Part shown: positions 1 to 8,033 of the stretch, in pieces
Layout: every line of letters begins with the position of its first letter
How positions within the stretch are numbered: the stretch's first letter is position 1
Assembly: GCA_902796945.1 (NCBI GenBank)
Contig: CADBQR010000100.1
Location: 1 to 41,432, forward strand
From: an uncultured Acidaminococcus sp.
GTDB lineage: Bacteria > Bacillota > Negativicutes > Acidaminococcales > Acidaminococcaceae
Length of the DNA: 41,432 nucleotides
Direction of reading: 5' to 3'
Translations under genes and position numbers: made by a program
The notes under the pieces: generated by a model
Told to the model about the DNA's origin: nothing
Databases searched by the model: none
Seen by the model: only the letters and a program-made list of their open reading frames with translations

Positions 1-1
1 G

Positions 2-229
2 GGGCTCTTTGTGACCATGCGTCAGCTGCAGCCAGGGGACCTTGTGTTTTTCACCACCTATGAACCGGGAGCTTCCCATGTAGGCATCTATGCCGGGAAC
101 GGCCTTTTCTGGAATGCCACTTCGTCCCGCGGGGTACGGCTGTGCAGCCTGTCGGATGATTATTGGCGGTCCAGGTACTATGGGGCAAAACGTGTGTTGG
201 TTTCCAACGGCACGAAATCTTACCGCTGA
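2..229 (+). CDS. NlpC/P60 family cell-wall hydrolase, C-terminal part (5' end outside window)
   Basis: The reading frame is open to the left edge, so this is the end of a longer gene. The visible peptide has the LQPGDLVFF strand, followed by the HVGIYAGNG segment that carries the catalytic histidine of NlpC/P60 cysteine peptidases; the catalytic Cys would lie upstream, outside the window. Members cleave D-gamma-glutamyl-diaminopimelate or related peptide bonds in peptidoglycan and are normally secreted. The GTG at position 11 is an internal codon, not a convincing start, because the conserved domain runs through it. The regulator that follows begins 18 bases after the stop. Family is clear; exact substrate and N-terminal domains cannot be seen. 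Confidence 0.8.
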   Translation, partial: GLFVTMRQLQPGDLVFFTTYEPGASHVGIYAGNGLFWNATSSRGVRLCSLSDDYWRSRYYGAKRVLVSNGTKSYR

Positions 230-247
230 ATTTCAGGGAGGAAGTAA

Positions 248-2128
248 ATGATTAGGGAACGACGCAACAAAGAGAAGTTGACCAGTTACTACAATAAATT
301 CATTGAGGAAGGCATCATTGACCCCAATGTGCATCCATGGGTAGCCGAATCCTGGCGCCGCTGCGATGCCAGAAAGCAAAACCATGAGACCATGCCGGTA
401 GACGGCATTCGGCTTTCTTCAGCGGAACTGGCCAGACAGCTGGAACTCAATAAGGATGTCCTGCAATATGTGGACGGCCTGTTTGAACAGAACAAACAGT
501 ATTTCAATTCCCATAACCTGAGCATGATCATTGTGGACGAAAAGGGGTATGTCCTCAAGAATTATGCACTGCCGTTTTTCCAGCGCAGTATTGAGGATAT
601 CCAGGGGATGCGGGTACTGGAAGAGGACTGTGGGACCTCCAGCCTGTCGGTGGCCCGCAGCCATAATGTGCCTTTCCTGATGTTTGGCCCGGAAATGTGG
701 ATCCGGGAATGTCATTCCGGAGATGCCTGCTCGGCGCCAATCAATGTAGACGGTCACAGTCGTTACTTCCTGTCCATGTTTTCCCTGGATCAGAACGACC
801 TGCCCTATGATATCCTGCTGAGCCTGCTCATGACCATGAAGTATTCCGTGGAAAACTACCTGAAGATGCTGGAATACTGGAAGGTCTGCAGTATCGTGTC
901 GGAAGATATCCCGGCAGCGATATTTTGGATCAATAAGGATGGGTCGATCCGGTATACCAATGATCGGGCCCACCGCCGTATGGAAGGAAAGGAAAGACTG
1001 GAGGATGTTTTCCTGAACCATGAACATATTCCTGTCCAGAAAGGGCTGGAAGGAAAGAAAACCATCCGAAAGGAAATTACCTGGATTACCCAGGATCGTA
1101 CCTATGAGGATGTAACAAGCGTCCTGCCCGTTGTCATCAGCGGAAAAGTGGATAGCGTCGTAGTCATTACGATGGCCATTGAGGACCTGAAAACGACCAT
1201 TGCCCATGCGACGGGATACAGTTCCCGCTACAGTCTGTACAGCATGGTTGGTAATTCCAGTGAATTCCTGGCCCTGCAGCATAAGGCTGCCCGTGTGGCC
1301 CGGGGTGACAATAACCTGCTGCTCCAGGGTGAACCGGGTACGGGCAAACAGCGCCTGGCCCACGGCATCCATCAGGCCAGCCCGAGAGCGGCGGCACCGC
1401 TTATTACGGTGCGGGGCCATGAAGGTCCGGAAGAGGAACTGGAAGAAGAATTCTTTGGCAAGGACGACGGCGCCGGCCATAGTACGGCAGGGGACCTGGA
1501 ACTTGCTAATGGAGGCACCTTGTTCCTTGATGAAATTGAAAAGTTCCCGACCCGCCTGGGTGATGTCCTGGCAGACGCCTTGAAGAACGGGGTGCTCAAT
1601 AAGGAAACGGGCGTACGGAGAAAATTCAACGTCCGCGTAATCGCGGCCTGTGACTCCAACCTGAAACGCCTGACCGACAAAGGGCTGTTTTCCAAAGCAC
1701 TCTATGAACTGGTTATCGGAACGGTCATTCGGGTTCCGCCCCTGCGGGAACGGGTGGAAGATGTGGAAGTCATTGCCAACCATATCCTGACAGAAATGGC
1801 GGCCCGCCATAATATGCCAACCAAGACCTTATCCAAGGAAGCCCTGCAGATGCTCAATTCCTGCCACTGGCCCGGCAATATCAAGCAATTGCAGGGGGTC
1901 ATTGAGCAGGCTTTCTTCCATACTTCCGGAAGCGTCATCGAGGCCAATCACATCAAATTGCCCGGTGAACACCGGATTGAAAAATCCTGGAAGCATGATA
2001 AGGATGCTTTTGTGGCTTCCTGGAAACAGGCGGGCGGCAATATCAGCAAATTAGCGCTTATGCTTGGCGTGAGCCGCGTTACGTTATACCGCTACCTGAA
2101 AAAATATGACCTGGGGCCAAAAAAATAA
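248..2128 (+). CDS. AcoR/DhaR-type Fis-family regulator with degenerate sigma-54 activation domain
   Basis: A 626-residue protein starting at ATG after an AGGGAGGAAG ribosome site. Order: N-terminal GAF-like region (about 60-190), PAS-like segment (about 205-320), AAA+ domain (about 335-560) and a C-terminal Fis-type helix-turn-helix (about 595-622). This is the layout of AcoR/DhaR-type activators that sense small molecules. Walker A (GEPGTGK, Lys367) and Walker B (LFLDE, Asp428-Glu429) are intact. However, the GAFTGA loop that contacts sigma-54 is replaced by GAGHSTAG within residues 404-421 and that stretch is about four residues shorter than in NtrC. The arginine-finger segment FRxDLxxRL reads FSKALYEL, with Ser482 and Glu487 in place of the two arginines. 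It is therefore unlikely to remodel sigma-54 polymerase and may act like TyrR or as a repressor. Target genes are unknown. Confidence 0.88.
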   Translation: MIRERRNKEKLTSYYNKFIEEGIIDPNVHPWVAESWRRCDARKQNHETMPVDGIRLSSAELARQLELNKDVLQYVDGLFEQNKQYFNSHNLSMIIVDEKGYVLKNYALPFFQRSIEDIQGMRVLEEDCGTSSLSVARSHNVPFLMFGPEMWIRECHSGDACSAPINVDGHSRYFLSMFSLDQNDLPYDILLSLLMTMKYSVENYLKMLEYWKVCSIVSEDIPAAIFWINKDGSIRYTNDRAHRRMEGKERLEDVFLNHEHIPVQKGLEGKKTIRKEITWITQDRTYEDVTSVLPVVISGKVDSVVVITMAIEDLKTTIAHATGYSSRYSLYSMVGNSSEFLALQHKAARVARGDNNLLLQGEPGTGKQRLAHGIHQASPRAAAPLITVRGHEGPEEELEEEFFGKDDGAGHSTAGDLELANGGTLFLDEIEKFPTRLGDVLADALKNGVLNKETGVRRKFNVRVIAACDSNLKRLTDKGLFSKALYELVIGTVIRVPPLRERVEDVEVIANHILTEMAARHNMPTKTLSKEALQMLNSCHWPGNIKQLQGVIEQAFFHTSGSVIEANHIKLPGEHRIEKSWKHDKDAFVASWKQAGGNISKLALMLGVSRVTLYRYLKKYDLGPKK

Positions 2129-2146
2129 AACATGACAGACAGAATG

Positions 2147-2184
2147 AAAGATGCGCTTTGTCGCGACAAAACGCATCTTTTTCT
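2147..2184 (+). terminator. Terminator after the Fis-family regulator
   Basis: A 9-bp perfect stem (AAAGATGCG with CGCATCTTT) closes around the palindrome TTTGTCGCGACAAA and is followed by a T-rich stretch. It separates the regulator from trmB. Confidence 0.75.
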
Positions 2185-2239
2185 GCTTATGGAACAATGG
2201 AAAGGAAAACAGGAAAAGGAACCTGTTTAGGAAAGAACG

Positions 2240-2881
2240 ATGCGTTTACGAAAGAAACCCTGGATTGCAAAAGCCCTGGAAGATTTTAAGGGGCAGGAAC
2301 TTCTGGAAGAGGGCCTGGAAACCTGTCGGGGCCACTGGGCTGAAATAATGGGCGGCCGCCCTGTCTTTCTTGAAATCGGCTGCGGCAAAGGACAGTTTCT
2401 TGCCGAAATGAGCCGGCTGCATCCCGATAAGGCATTTTTGGGAGTCGAAACCCAGCGGGAAGTCTGTTATTACGCCGTGAAGAAACTGCGTGAACAGGAA
2501 TTGACAAATGCCCGTGTCCTGCGGGCCGATGCAGCCAATATCCTGGAATGGTTCGCGCCTGGGGAGGTGGCAGGGATTTACCTGAATTTCAGCGATCCCT
2601 GGCCGAAAGCCCGTCATGCCAAACGGCGTCTTACGTACCATACTTTTTTGGAACGGTACCGCACGATCCTGAAACCCCATGGTCATCTGCGGTTCAAGAC
2701 GGATAATGACGGTCTTTTTGAATTTTCCCTGGAAGAGTTCCGGGAATTCGGTCTTGACCTGATTGCGCTGACCCGGGACCTTCATCATACACCGGATATC
2801 GTCAATGAGGCCCAGACGGAGTATGAAAGGAAATTCAGTGCCCTGGGTAAAAACATCAATTTCTGCGAGGTTGTCTTTTAA
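2240..2881 (+). CDS. trmB: tRNA (guanine-N7-)-methyltransferase TrmB
   Basis: 213 residues, a normal length for TrmB, which makes m7G46 in the variable loop of tRNAs using S-adenosylmethionine. The SAM-binding loop EIGCGKGQFL is at about residues 47-56, and the family signature NFSDPWPKARHAKRRL follows at about 115-130, holding the substrate-binding Asp and Lys/Arg residues. The ATG at 2240 follows AGGAAAGAACG. It leads a compact block with ftsW (18-base gap) and the penicillin-binding protein (4-base overlap), so the three are probably co-transcribed. Confidence 0.96.
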   Translation: MRLRKKPWIAKALEDFKGQELLEEGLETCRGHWAEIMGGRPVFLEIGCGKGQFLAEMSRLHPDKAFLGVETQREVCYYAVKKLREQELTNARVLRADAANILEWFAPGEVAGIYLNFSDPWPKARHAKRRLTYHTFLERYRTILKPHGHLRFKTDNDGLFEFSLEEFREFGLDLIALTRDLHHTPDIVNEAQTEYERKFSALGKNINFCEVVF

Positions 2882-2899
2882 AGGAAGCAGGAGTCGGAC

Positions 2900-4114
2900 A
2901 TGCAGAAACGATTTTTGATATTTAACAACGCCAAAATTGCAATTGTTTTTCTGGTCCTTGCCTTGATGCTTTTTGGCTGTCTCAATGTATATAGTGCCAG
3001 TTTTGTCCTGACAGAGGCCTCACCGGGCCTTTGGTCACCTTATGTATTGCGGTATCTGGTGTTTGGCGCGGCGGGGCTGGTCCTTATGTATTATCTGGGC
3101 TGGAAGGTCGACTACCACCGCCTGTTCAATCATACGACAAAGCTTTTCTTTCTTTTTTTTGGCCTGCTGCTGGCTGTCGATCTCGTCGGTCGCGCTGCCA
3201 AAGGGGCACAGCGGTGGCTTGTATTCGGGCCGTTTTCCTTTCAGCCGTCCGAATTTGCCAAACTGGCAGTGATCATCATGGCCTCGGCTTACCTGGGAAA
3301 ACTGATGAACCGGGGGAAAAGGGCCGATTTGCTGCGCCTTGACTCCTGTGCCGTTTTTATTCAGACCCTGGTCCTTGCCCTGTTGGTCCTGAAACAGCCG
3401 GATATGGGTACCAGTGCAATCATCGTGGCCCTGGTCCTTGTATTGTATATCATTGCCGGTCTGCCCTGGAGCCAGCTGGGAATCCTGGGGTTCCTGCTTG
3501 TCGTGGGGACCGTGGTCAGTGTCATTATTGCCCCTTACCGGCTGAATCGTGTGCGGATCTGGCTGGATCCTTTCAGTGATGCCCAGGGCTTTGGCTACCA
3601 GGCCGTGCAGTCCCAGGTCGCTATTGGCAGCGGCGGGCTCATTGGACTTGGTTCCGGGCGGGGCCTCGGTAAATTTTTCTATCTGCCGGAAGCCCATACG
3701 GATTTTGCTTTTGCCATTTTCTGTCAGGAATATGGGTATATAGGAGCCCTGCTGCTGATCCTGGCCTTTGTCGTACTGGGGTTTGCCATTTATGCCATTG
3801 CCCAGAGAACCCAGGACCGCGGAGGATTCCTTTTGGTCAATGGCATCAATTTTCTTGTAGTCGGACAGGCAATTGCCAACATGATGATGGTATGCGGACT
3901 ATTACCCGTTATCGGTGTCCCTCTTTCCTTTATCAGCTATGGAGGAACGAGTCTGGTCACCTCCCTGATGGGCATCGGCCTGGTGATTTCCGTCTACCAC
4001 GACGAAGTGCGCCGGGAAGAACGGGAAGAACCCATGAAGCCTCCCATGCCCATCATGCATGATTCCTATTCCTACCGCACCGCCCGCCGGCCGAAAGACA
4101 GGTGGAAAAAATGA
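2900..4114 (+). CDS. ftsW: SEDS-family peptidoglycan glycosyltransferase FtsW/SpoVE/RodA
   Basis: 404 residues with about ten hydrophobic segments, beginning with a long one at residues 10-32. SEDS hallmarks are present: QRWLVFGPFSFQPSEFAKLAVII near residue 105, KQPDMGTS near 170, and the C-terminal FISYGGTSLVTSLMGIGL near 343. SEDS proteins polymerise lipid II into glycan strands at the septum (FtsW, SpoVE) or side wall (RodA) and work with a class B penicillin-binding protein. Here the partner is encoded directly downstream with an overlapping ATGA. The partner carries a PASTA domain, which favours the FtsW/SpoVE branch over RodA. The divisome assignment is inference. Confidence 0.92.
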   Translation: MQKRFLIFNNAKIAIVFLVLALMLFGCLNVYSASFVLTEASPGLWSPYVLRYLVFGAAGLVLMYYLGWKVDYHRLFNHTTKLFFLFFGLLLAVDLVGRAAKGAQRWLVFGPFSFQPSEFAKLAVIIMASAYLGKLMNRGKRADLLRLDSCAVFIQTLVLALLVLKQPDMGTSAIIVALVLVLYIIAGLPWSQLGILGFLLVVGTVVSVIIAPYRLNRVRIWLDPFSDAQGFGYQAVQSQVAIGSGGLIGLGSGRGLGKFFYLPEAHTDFAFAIFCQEYGYIGALLLILAFVVLGFAIYAIAQRTQDRGGFLLVNGINFLVVGQAIANMMMVCGLLPVIGVPLSFISYGGTSLVTSLMGIGLVISVYHDEVRREEREEPMKPPMPIMHDSYSYRTARRPKDRWKK

Positions 4115-6318
4115 AATTTAGCTTTCCGAAATTGTTTGGCAGGAAAAAGAAAACAAAGCAAAGCGAAACGGCACCGTTGCCCCGCTGGAATCGAAAGAGC
4201 ACCGGCACCCGGTCTTTCCACCAAAAACCTCGTCCCGTGACGGAACCGGCGCGGCCGGACAGTCGCTCCAACCGGTCCAATCGGATCCTCAAACTGGAAC
4301 CGGACCGGGGACGCCTGAAAGAAGGAAAACAAAGGGCTTCCGGTATCGGGGCGCTGGTGGGCCTTTGTATCCTTGTTGTCATCGGACGGTTATTCCAGCT
4401 GCAGATCATTGAGGGCAGTTCCCTGGAACGGCGCGCCCTGAATCAGATCAGCGGGGAAAATATTGAAATTGCCCCCCGTGGAAGCATTGTGGACCGGAAT
4501 GGAGAAGAACTGGCCGTCAGCGTCATCAGTAAATCCTTGTATGTAAACCCCCAGGAATTGCCGGATGATCCTGGCAAATGGCCCCCGGGCAAGGCCCCGG
4601 TGCGGGATCCCAAGCAGGTTGCAGCCGAAAAACTGGCTCCCATCCTGGACATGACGGAAGGCGACCTGCGTGAACTCTTCGATTTATCCGATCGTCAGTT
4701 TGTCTGGGTCAAACGGACACTGGATCCCCATGTTGCCAACCAGGTGGAAGCCGTTATTAAGGAAGAAAAGCTGGGTGGTTTCCATTTTCAGGAAGAAAGC
4801 AAGCGCTATTATCCTAAGAACAAACTGGCTGCCCAGGTCTTGGGCTTCGTTGGTATTGATGACAACGGGCTGGAAGGGGTTGAGGCTTCCATGGACGAGC
4901 AGCTTAAGGGCAGCAAGGAAACCCAGACAAGTTATCTTGATGCAAAAGGAAACCTCATCGGGAAGTCCGGGTTCAACGAAGTGCAGCTGCGTCGCAAAAA
5001 CACCGTGGAACTGACCATCGATGCACAGATGCAGTTCATTTTGGAACGCAGCCTTGATGATGCCATCAAGAAAACGCAGGCTGCCAGCGCGGCTGCCATT
5101 CTTATGGATCCCAATACGGGAGAAATCCTTGGCATGGCCAGCCGCCCGACCTTCGACCCGAATCATTTCAGTAAAGCTTCAGCGGCTGCCTTCATGAACC
5201 GTGGCGTTGGCATTATTTATGAACCGGGGTCCGTTTTTAAACCGATCATGGGCTGTGCCGGGCTGATGGAAGGACTTGTCACACCGGATACTCCTTTTTA
5301 TGATGCCGGTTCCATCGACGTGGGCGGGCGGCGCATCCGCAACTGGGATGGCCGCGGATTGGGTAATATTAAATTTGAAGACATCATCAAGTACTCCGTC
5401 AATACGGGGATGGCAGCCCTGGGACAGAAACTGGGCGGTGAGAAGGAAACGGAATATGCCAAACGCTTTGGCTTTGGCGCACCAACCGGAACGGACGTGC
5501 CTGGTGAAGAAGTTGGCATTCTTTATGATCCCAAGGATATGGTGCCTTCCGATGTGGCGACCATGGGAATCGGACAGGGCATTGCCGTAACACCCCTGCA
5601 AATGCTGAGGGCCATCTGTGCCATTGCCAATGGGGGCAGCCTGGTGCGCCCTTACGTTGTGAAACGGGTCATTTCTCCGGAAGGAAAGGTCCTTCAGGAA
5701 AATCATACCGTCGTAGAACGGCAGGTCATCACGCCTGAAGTGGCGGAGCAGATGCGGACCATGATGGAAAAAGTGGTCTCCGAAGGCGGTGGCAAAAGTG
5801 CCCAGATCAAAGGGTATAAAATTGCCGGAAAAACCGGAACCGCTGAAAAACTGTCCCCGAAAGGGGGCTATATTCCCGGTGTCTATATTGCTTCCTTTGT
5901 CGGTTTTGTTCCCAGTGACGCGCCGAAATACGCGATGATCATAATGATTGACTCACCGAAAGGAGCTTATTATGGAGCCCAGGTTTCGGCACCTATTTTC
6001 CGGGATACCCTGCAGCAGATCCTGGTGGCCAAGGGAATCCAGCCGAACGATTCCAGCGGGCTTCCTACGGTGGAATCCCTGACGGTAAAGGAGTCTGAGG
6101 AGCCGGTCAGGTTGCCGGAACTGAAACCCGACAAGGATGGAGCCGTGCGGCTGCCCAATCTGGCCGGGTATTCCATGCGGCAGGTTGCGAGGATCCTTGA
6201 AGGAGGCGGACTCCTTCTGATTCCCCAGGGGAGCGGCATAAGCTGGCAGCAAAAACCGCCTCCCGGGAGCATTTTGCACGCAGGCGACGAAGTGACGGTA
6301 TGGTTCCGTTCACCCTGA
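4111..6318 (+). CDS. Class B penicillin-binding protein with C-terminal PASTA domain (FtsI/SpoVD type)
   Basis: I choose the ATG at 4111 because AGGTGG sits five bases upstream and the ATGA overlaps the ftsW stop; a GTG at 4102 is also possible but has no site. The 735-residue protein has a basic cytoplasmic tail (1-70), one membrane anchor (about 73-95), a PBP dimerisation region (about 130-290) and a transpeptidase domain. The active site is complete: Ser374-xx-Lys377 (SVFK), SVN at 429-431 and KTG at 574-576. One PASTA repeat is at about 675-735. It cross-links septal peptidoglycan with its SEDS partner. The long charged N-terminal tail of about 70 residues is longer than in typical FtsI. 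Confidence 0.93.
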   Translation: MKFSFPKLFGRKKKTKQSETAPLPRWNRKSTGTRSFHQKPRPVTEPARPDSRSNRSNRILKLEPDRGRLKEGKQRASGIGALVGLCILVVIGRLFQLQIIEGSSLERRALNQISGENIEIAPRGSIVDRNGEELAVSVISKSLYVNPQELPDDPGKWPPGKAPVRDPKQVAAEKLAPILDMTEGDLRELFDLSDRQFVWVKRTLDPHVANQVEAVIKEEKLGGFHFQEESKRYYPKNKLAAQVLGFVGIDDNGLEGVEASMDEQLKGSKETQTSYLDAKGNLIGKSGFNEVQLRRKNTVELTIDAQMQFILERSLDDAIKKTQAASAAAILMDPNTGEILGMASRPTFDPNHFSKASAAAFMNRGVGIIYEPGSVFKPIMGCAGLMEGLVTPDTPFYDAGSIDVGGRRIRNWDGRGLGNIKFEDIIKYSVNTGMAALGQKLGGEKETEYAKRFGFGAPTGTDVPGEEVGILYDPKDMVPSDVATMGIGQGIAVTPLQMLRAICAIANGGSLVRPYVVKRVISPEGKVLQENHTVVERQVITPEVAEQMRTMMEKVVSEGGGKSAQIKGYKIAGKTGTAEKLSPKGGYIPGVYIASFVGFVPSDAPKYAMIIMIDSPKGAYYGAQVSAPIFRDTLQQILVAKGIQPNDSSGLPTVESLTVKESEEPVRLPELKPDKDGAVRLPNLAGYSMRQVARILEGGGLLLIPQGSGISWQQKPPPGSILHAGDEVTVWFRSP

Positions 6319-6398
6319 TTTCCGCAGATGACACTGCTTTGCTGCCGGAGGCCTGCTATGGAAAAAAGTCCCATATTGCGGGAAACTGTGATTCACCG

Positions 6399-6428
6399 TT
6401 GTCACGACTAATCATAATGTAGTAGAAT
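6399..6428 (+). promoter_or_regulatory. Promoter of the FolD-like gene
   Basis: TTGTCA and TAGAAT are separated by 18 bases. Transcription would start near 6435 and give a leader of about 130 bases before the GTG start codon. Confidence 0.6.
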
Positions 6429-6450
6429 AAATACTATAGAAGACATCAAA

Positions 6451-6550
6451 GGACTGTAGCAGTCTGCTCGAAGCATTCTGTTACAGTCCTCTTCATCAGG
6501 GGTTGTACCCCTGTTGCACGAAATGTCCCCGGAGAGGGAAACGGCGTGCA
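6451..6550 (+). ncRNA. Structured leader RNA of the FolD-like gene, class unknown
   Basis: Three successive helices are visible. The first pairs 6451-6462 with 6478-6489 (12 bp, one G-T pair). The second pairs 6497-6503 with 6507-6513 (CAGGGGT/ACCCCTG, three-base loop). The third pairs TGCACG (6515-6520) with CGTGCA (6545-6550), enclosing a small TCCC/GGGA stem. The third helix ends one base before the purine-rich ribosome-binding site (GAAAGGAAG). The position suggests translational control, but I could not match it to the THF or ZTP (pfl) riboswitch consensus. Confidence 0.5.
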
Positions 6551-6564
6551 GAAAGGAAGAAAAA

Positions 6565-7386
6565 GTGAAAAGACAATTGATTTTGGCAGGACGCCCCGTA
6601 GCCGATAAAATTAAAGAAAATCTCCGCAGCGTGTTTTCAGAAACCAATGCGACGCTGGCCACCTTCCTCATTGGCGATGATGCGCCGGCCCATGTATATA
6701 AGCGGAGCCTGCTGAAATGTGCAGCCGGGCTGGGAGTCCATACCAGGGACGTGGAACTCCCCGCCCATACGACACAGGCAGAAGCTGAAGCCGCTTTGCA
6801 GGCTCTCAGTGATGATCCGGCCATAACGGGAATCCTTCCCCTTATGCCGGTTCCCCGGCATATCAACCAAATGCAGCTGATGAGCCGGCTGGACCCGCAA
6901 AAGGATATGGACTGCCTGCATCCGTTAAATAGCGGTGAGTTCTATCTGGGCATCAGCCCCTGGGGACCCTGTACCCCCCGGGCCTGTATGACGTTGCTTG
7001 ATTATTACCACATTCCTCTTGTTGGACGGCGTGTGGTCATGGTTGGCTACGGCGATGTTGTCGGCCGTCCGCTGACGCTGATGCTGGTGGACCGCCATGC
7101 AACGGTGACCGTGTGCCGATCCAAAACGAAGAACCTGTCCAATATCCTGAGCCAGGCGGATATCATCCTCAGTGCGGTAGGGAAACCAAACCTTATAACG
7201 GAAGATATGGTCCGCGAAAACTGTGTCCTTGTTGATATCGGATTGTCTTCATTGGACGGCAAGATGGTGGGGGATATCTCCGATGGCGCCAAACTGAAAA
7301 AGGCGGCTGCCTATACGCCGGTCCCCGGTGGGGTAGGTGTCCTCAGCAACCTGATGGTCATGATGACCCTGACGCGGAATCTCTGA
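6565..7386 (+). CDS. FolD-like methylene-tetrahydrofolate dehydrogenase/cyclohydrolase paralogue lacking catalytic residues
   Basis: 273 residues from a GTG start with GAAAGGAAG four bases upstream. The whole FolD fold is present: LAGRPVADKI at the N-terminus, PQKDMDCLHPLNSG (substrate Asp116), GPCTPRACMTLL, the Rossmann segment VGYGDVVGRP, ISAVGKP-like LSAVGKP, and TPVPGGVG at the C-terminus. Aligned without gaps to E. coli FolD through the active-site helix, Tyr45 is kept but the catalytic lysine (YVASK in E. coli) is Leu49, and the QLPLP glutamine is Leu93. GRSxxVG is also altered. Canonical FolD uses Tyr/Lys/Gln/Asp for dehydrogenase and cyclohydrolase activity, so cyclohydrolase activity is probably lost. 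It may be a dehydrogenase-only form, a folate-binding or regulatory protein, or an enzyme on another substrate. Confidence 0.85.
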   Translation: MKRQLILAGRPVADKIKENLRSVFSETNATLATFLIGDDAPAHVYKRSLLKCAAGLGVHTRDVELPAHTTQAEAEAALQALSDDPAITGILPLMPVPRHINQMQLMSRLDPQKDMDCLHPLNSGEFYLGISPWGPCTPRACMTLLDYYHIPLVGRRVVMVGYGDVVGRPLTLMLVDRHATVTVCRSKTKNLSNILSQADIILSAVGKPNLITEDMVRENCVLVDIGLSSLDGKMVGDISDGAKLKKAAAYTPVPGGVGVLSNLMVMMTLTRNL

Positions 7387-7396
7387 GAAAATAAAA

Positions 7397-7423
7397 ACGC
7401 TGCACAGCAGTTATGTGCAGCGT
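7397..7423 (-). terminator. Shared terminator between the FolD-like and thioesterase genes
   Basis: ACGCTGCACA pairs perfectly with TGTGCAGCGT around a seven-base loop. The T-run is best on the minus strand (TTTTTATTTTC), so it chiefly ends the thioesterase transcript; it may also serve the plus strand. Confidence 0.75.
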
Positions 7424-7440
7424 CCCTTCCGGGTCTTGAT

Positions 7441-7836
7441 TCAGTTGTTATATTTGGCGGCCAGCTTGCTCATGAATTTTTCTTTTTTGACCAGGAACCG
7501 TTCATGTGTCCCCTGACCGATGATGCCATGTTCATCGGAGGCTGTCAGCTTGAACGTGAGCTTACGGCCGTCCACTCCGACCAGGACCGCTTTGGCTGTA
7601 ACGGTTTTACCAACTGCCGTGGCCGCATCGTGGGACATATTCATGCTGATGCCGACACTGGTTGTTTCTTCATCAAGGCAAGGGTCTACCAGCGTGCAGG
7701 CGGCTTTTTCCATCAGGGCAATCAGGGCCGGGGTTGCATATACATCAAGGGAGCCGCTTCCCATTGCCTTGGCTGTGTTCGTATGGAGAACCATTTCCGT
7801 AGCTTCCGCTGCCGCACCAATACGAAATTCTTTCAT
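7441..7836 (-). CDS. Hotdog thioesterase of the fluoroacetyl-CoA thioesterase (FlK) type
   Basis: 131 residues with a single hotdog domain. The FlK catalytic residues Thr42, Glu50 and His76 have exact counterparts here in spacing: Thr35 and Glu43 in YATPALIALMEKAA, and His69 in MSHDAATAVG. Family members hydrolyse small acyl-CoA thioesters; most are not true fluoroacetyl-CoA enzymes, so the natural substrate is open. It is divergent from an acyl-CoA ligase across a 197-base gap, suggesting opposing roles in activating and releasing acyl groups. The ATG at 7836 has a modest upstream site (AAGAAGTG). Confidence 0.85.
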   Translation of the reverse strand: MKEFRIGAAAEATEMVLHTNTAKAMGSGSLDVYATPALIALMEKAACTLVDPCLDEETTSVGISMNMSHDAATAVGKTVTAKAVLVGVDGRKLTFKLTASDEHGIIGQGTHERFLVKKEKFMSKLAAKYNN

Positions 7837-8033
7837 GAAGATTCACTTCTTTCTCTATATTATTTTTACGCTAGTATGTCTTTCCGGATTCATTGTATTC
7901 GTTTTTTCATTTGAAAGCAAGGGAGATGACGGTCATAAATTTCGCTCTGCTGCCGCCGCGGGATCATCTGCCGTGGAACGAGCACGGAGTCAGGACTGAC
8001 GCTTTCCAAGCTACGCATGACAGGAGGGAACCT

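Noticed and set aside
419-1810. 463-codon minus-strand open frame
   Set aside because: It lies wholly inside the regulator gene on the opposite strand; the plus frame has full domain matches, this one has none and no ribosome site.
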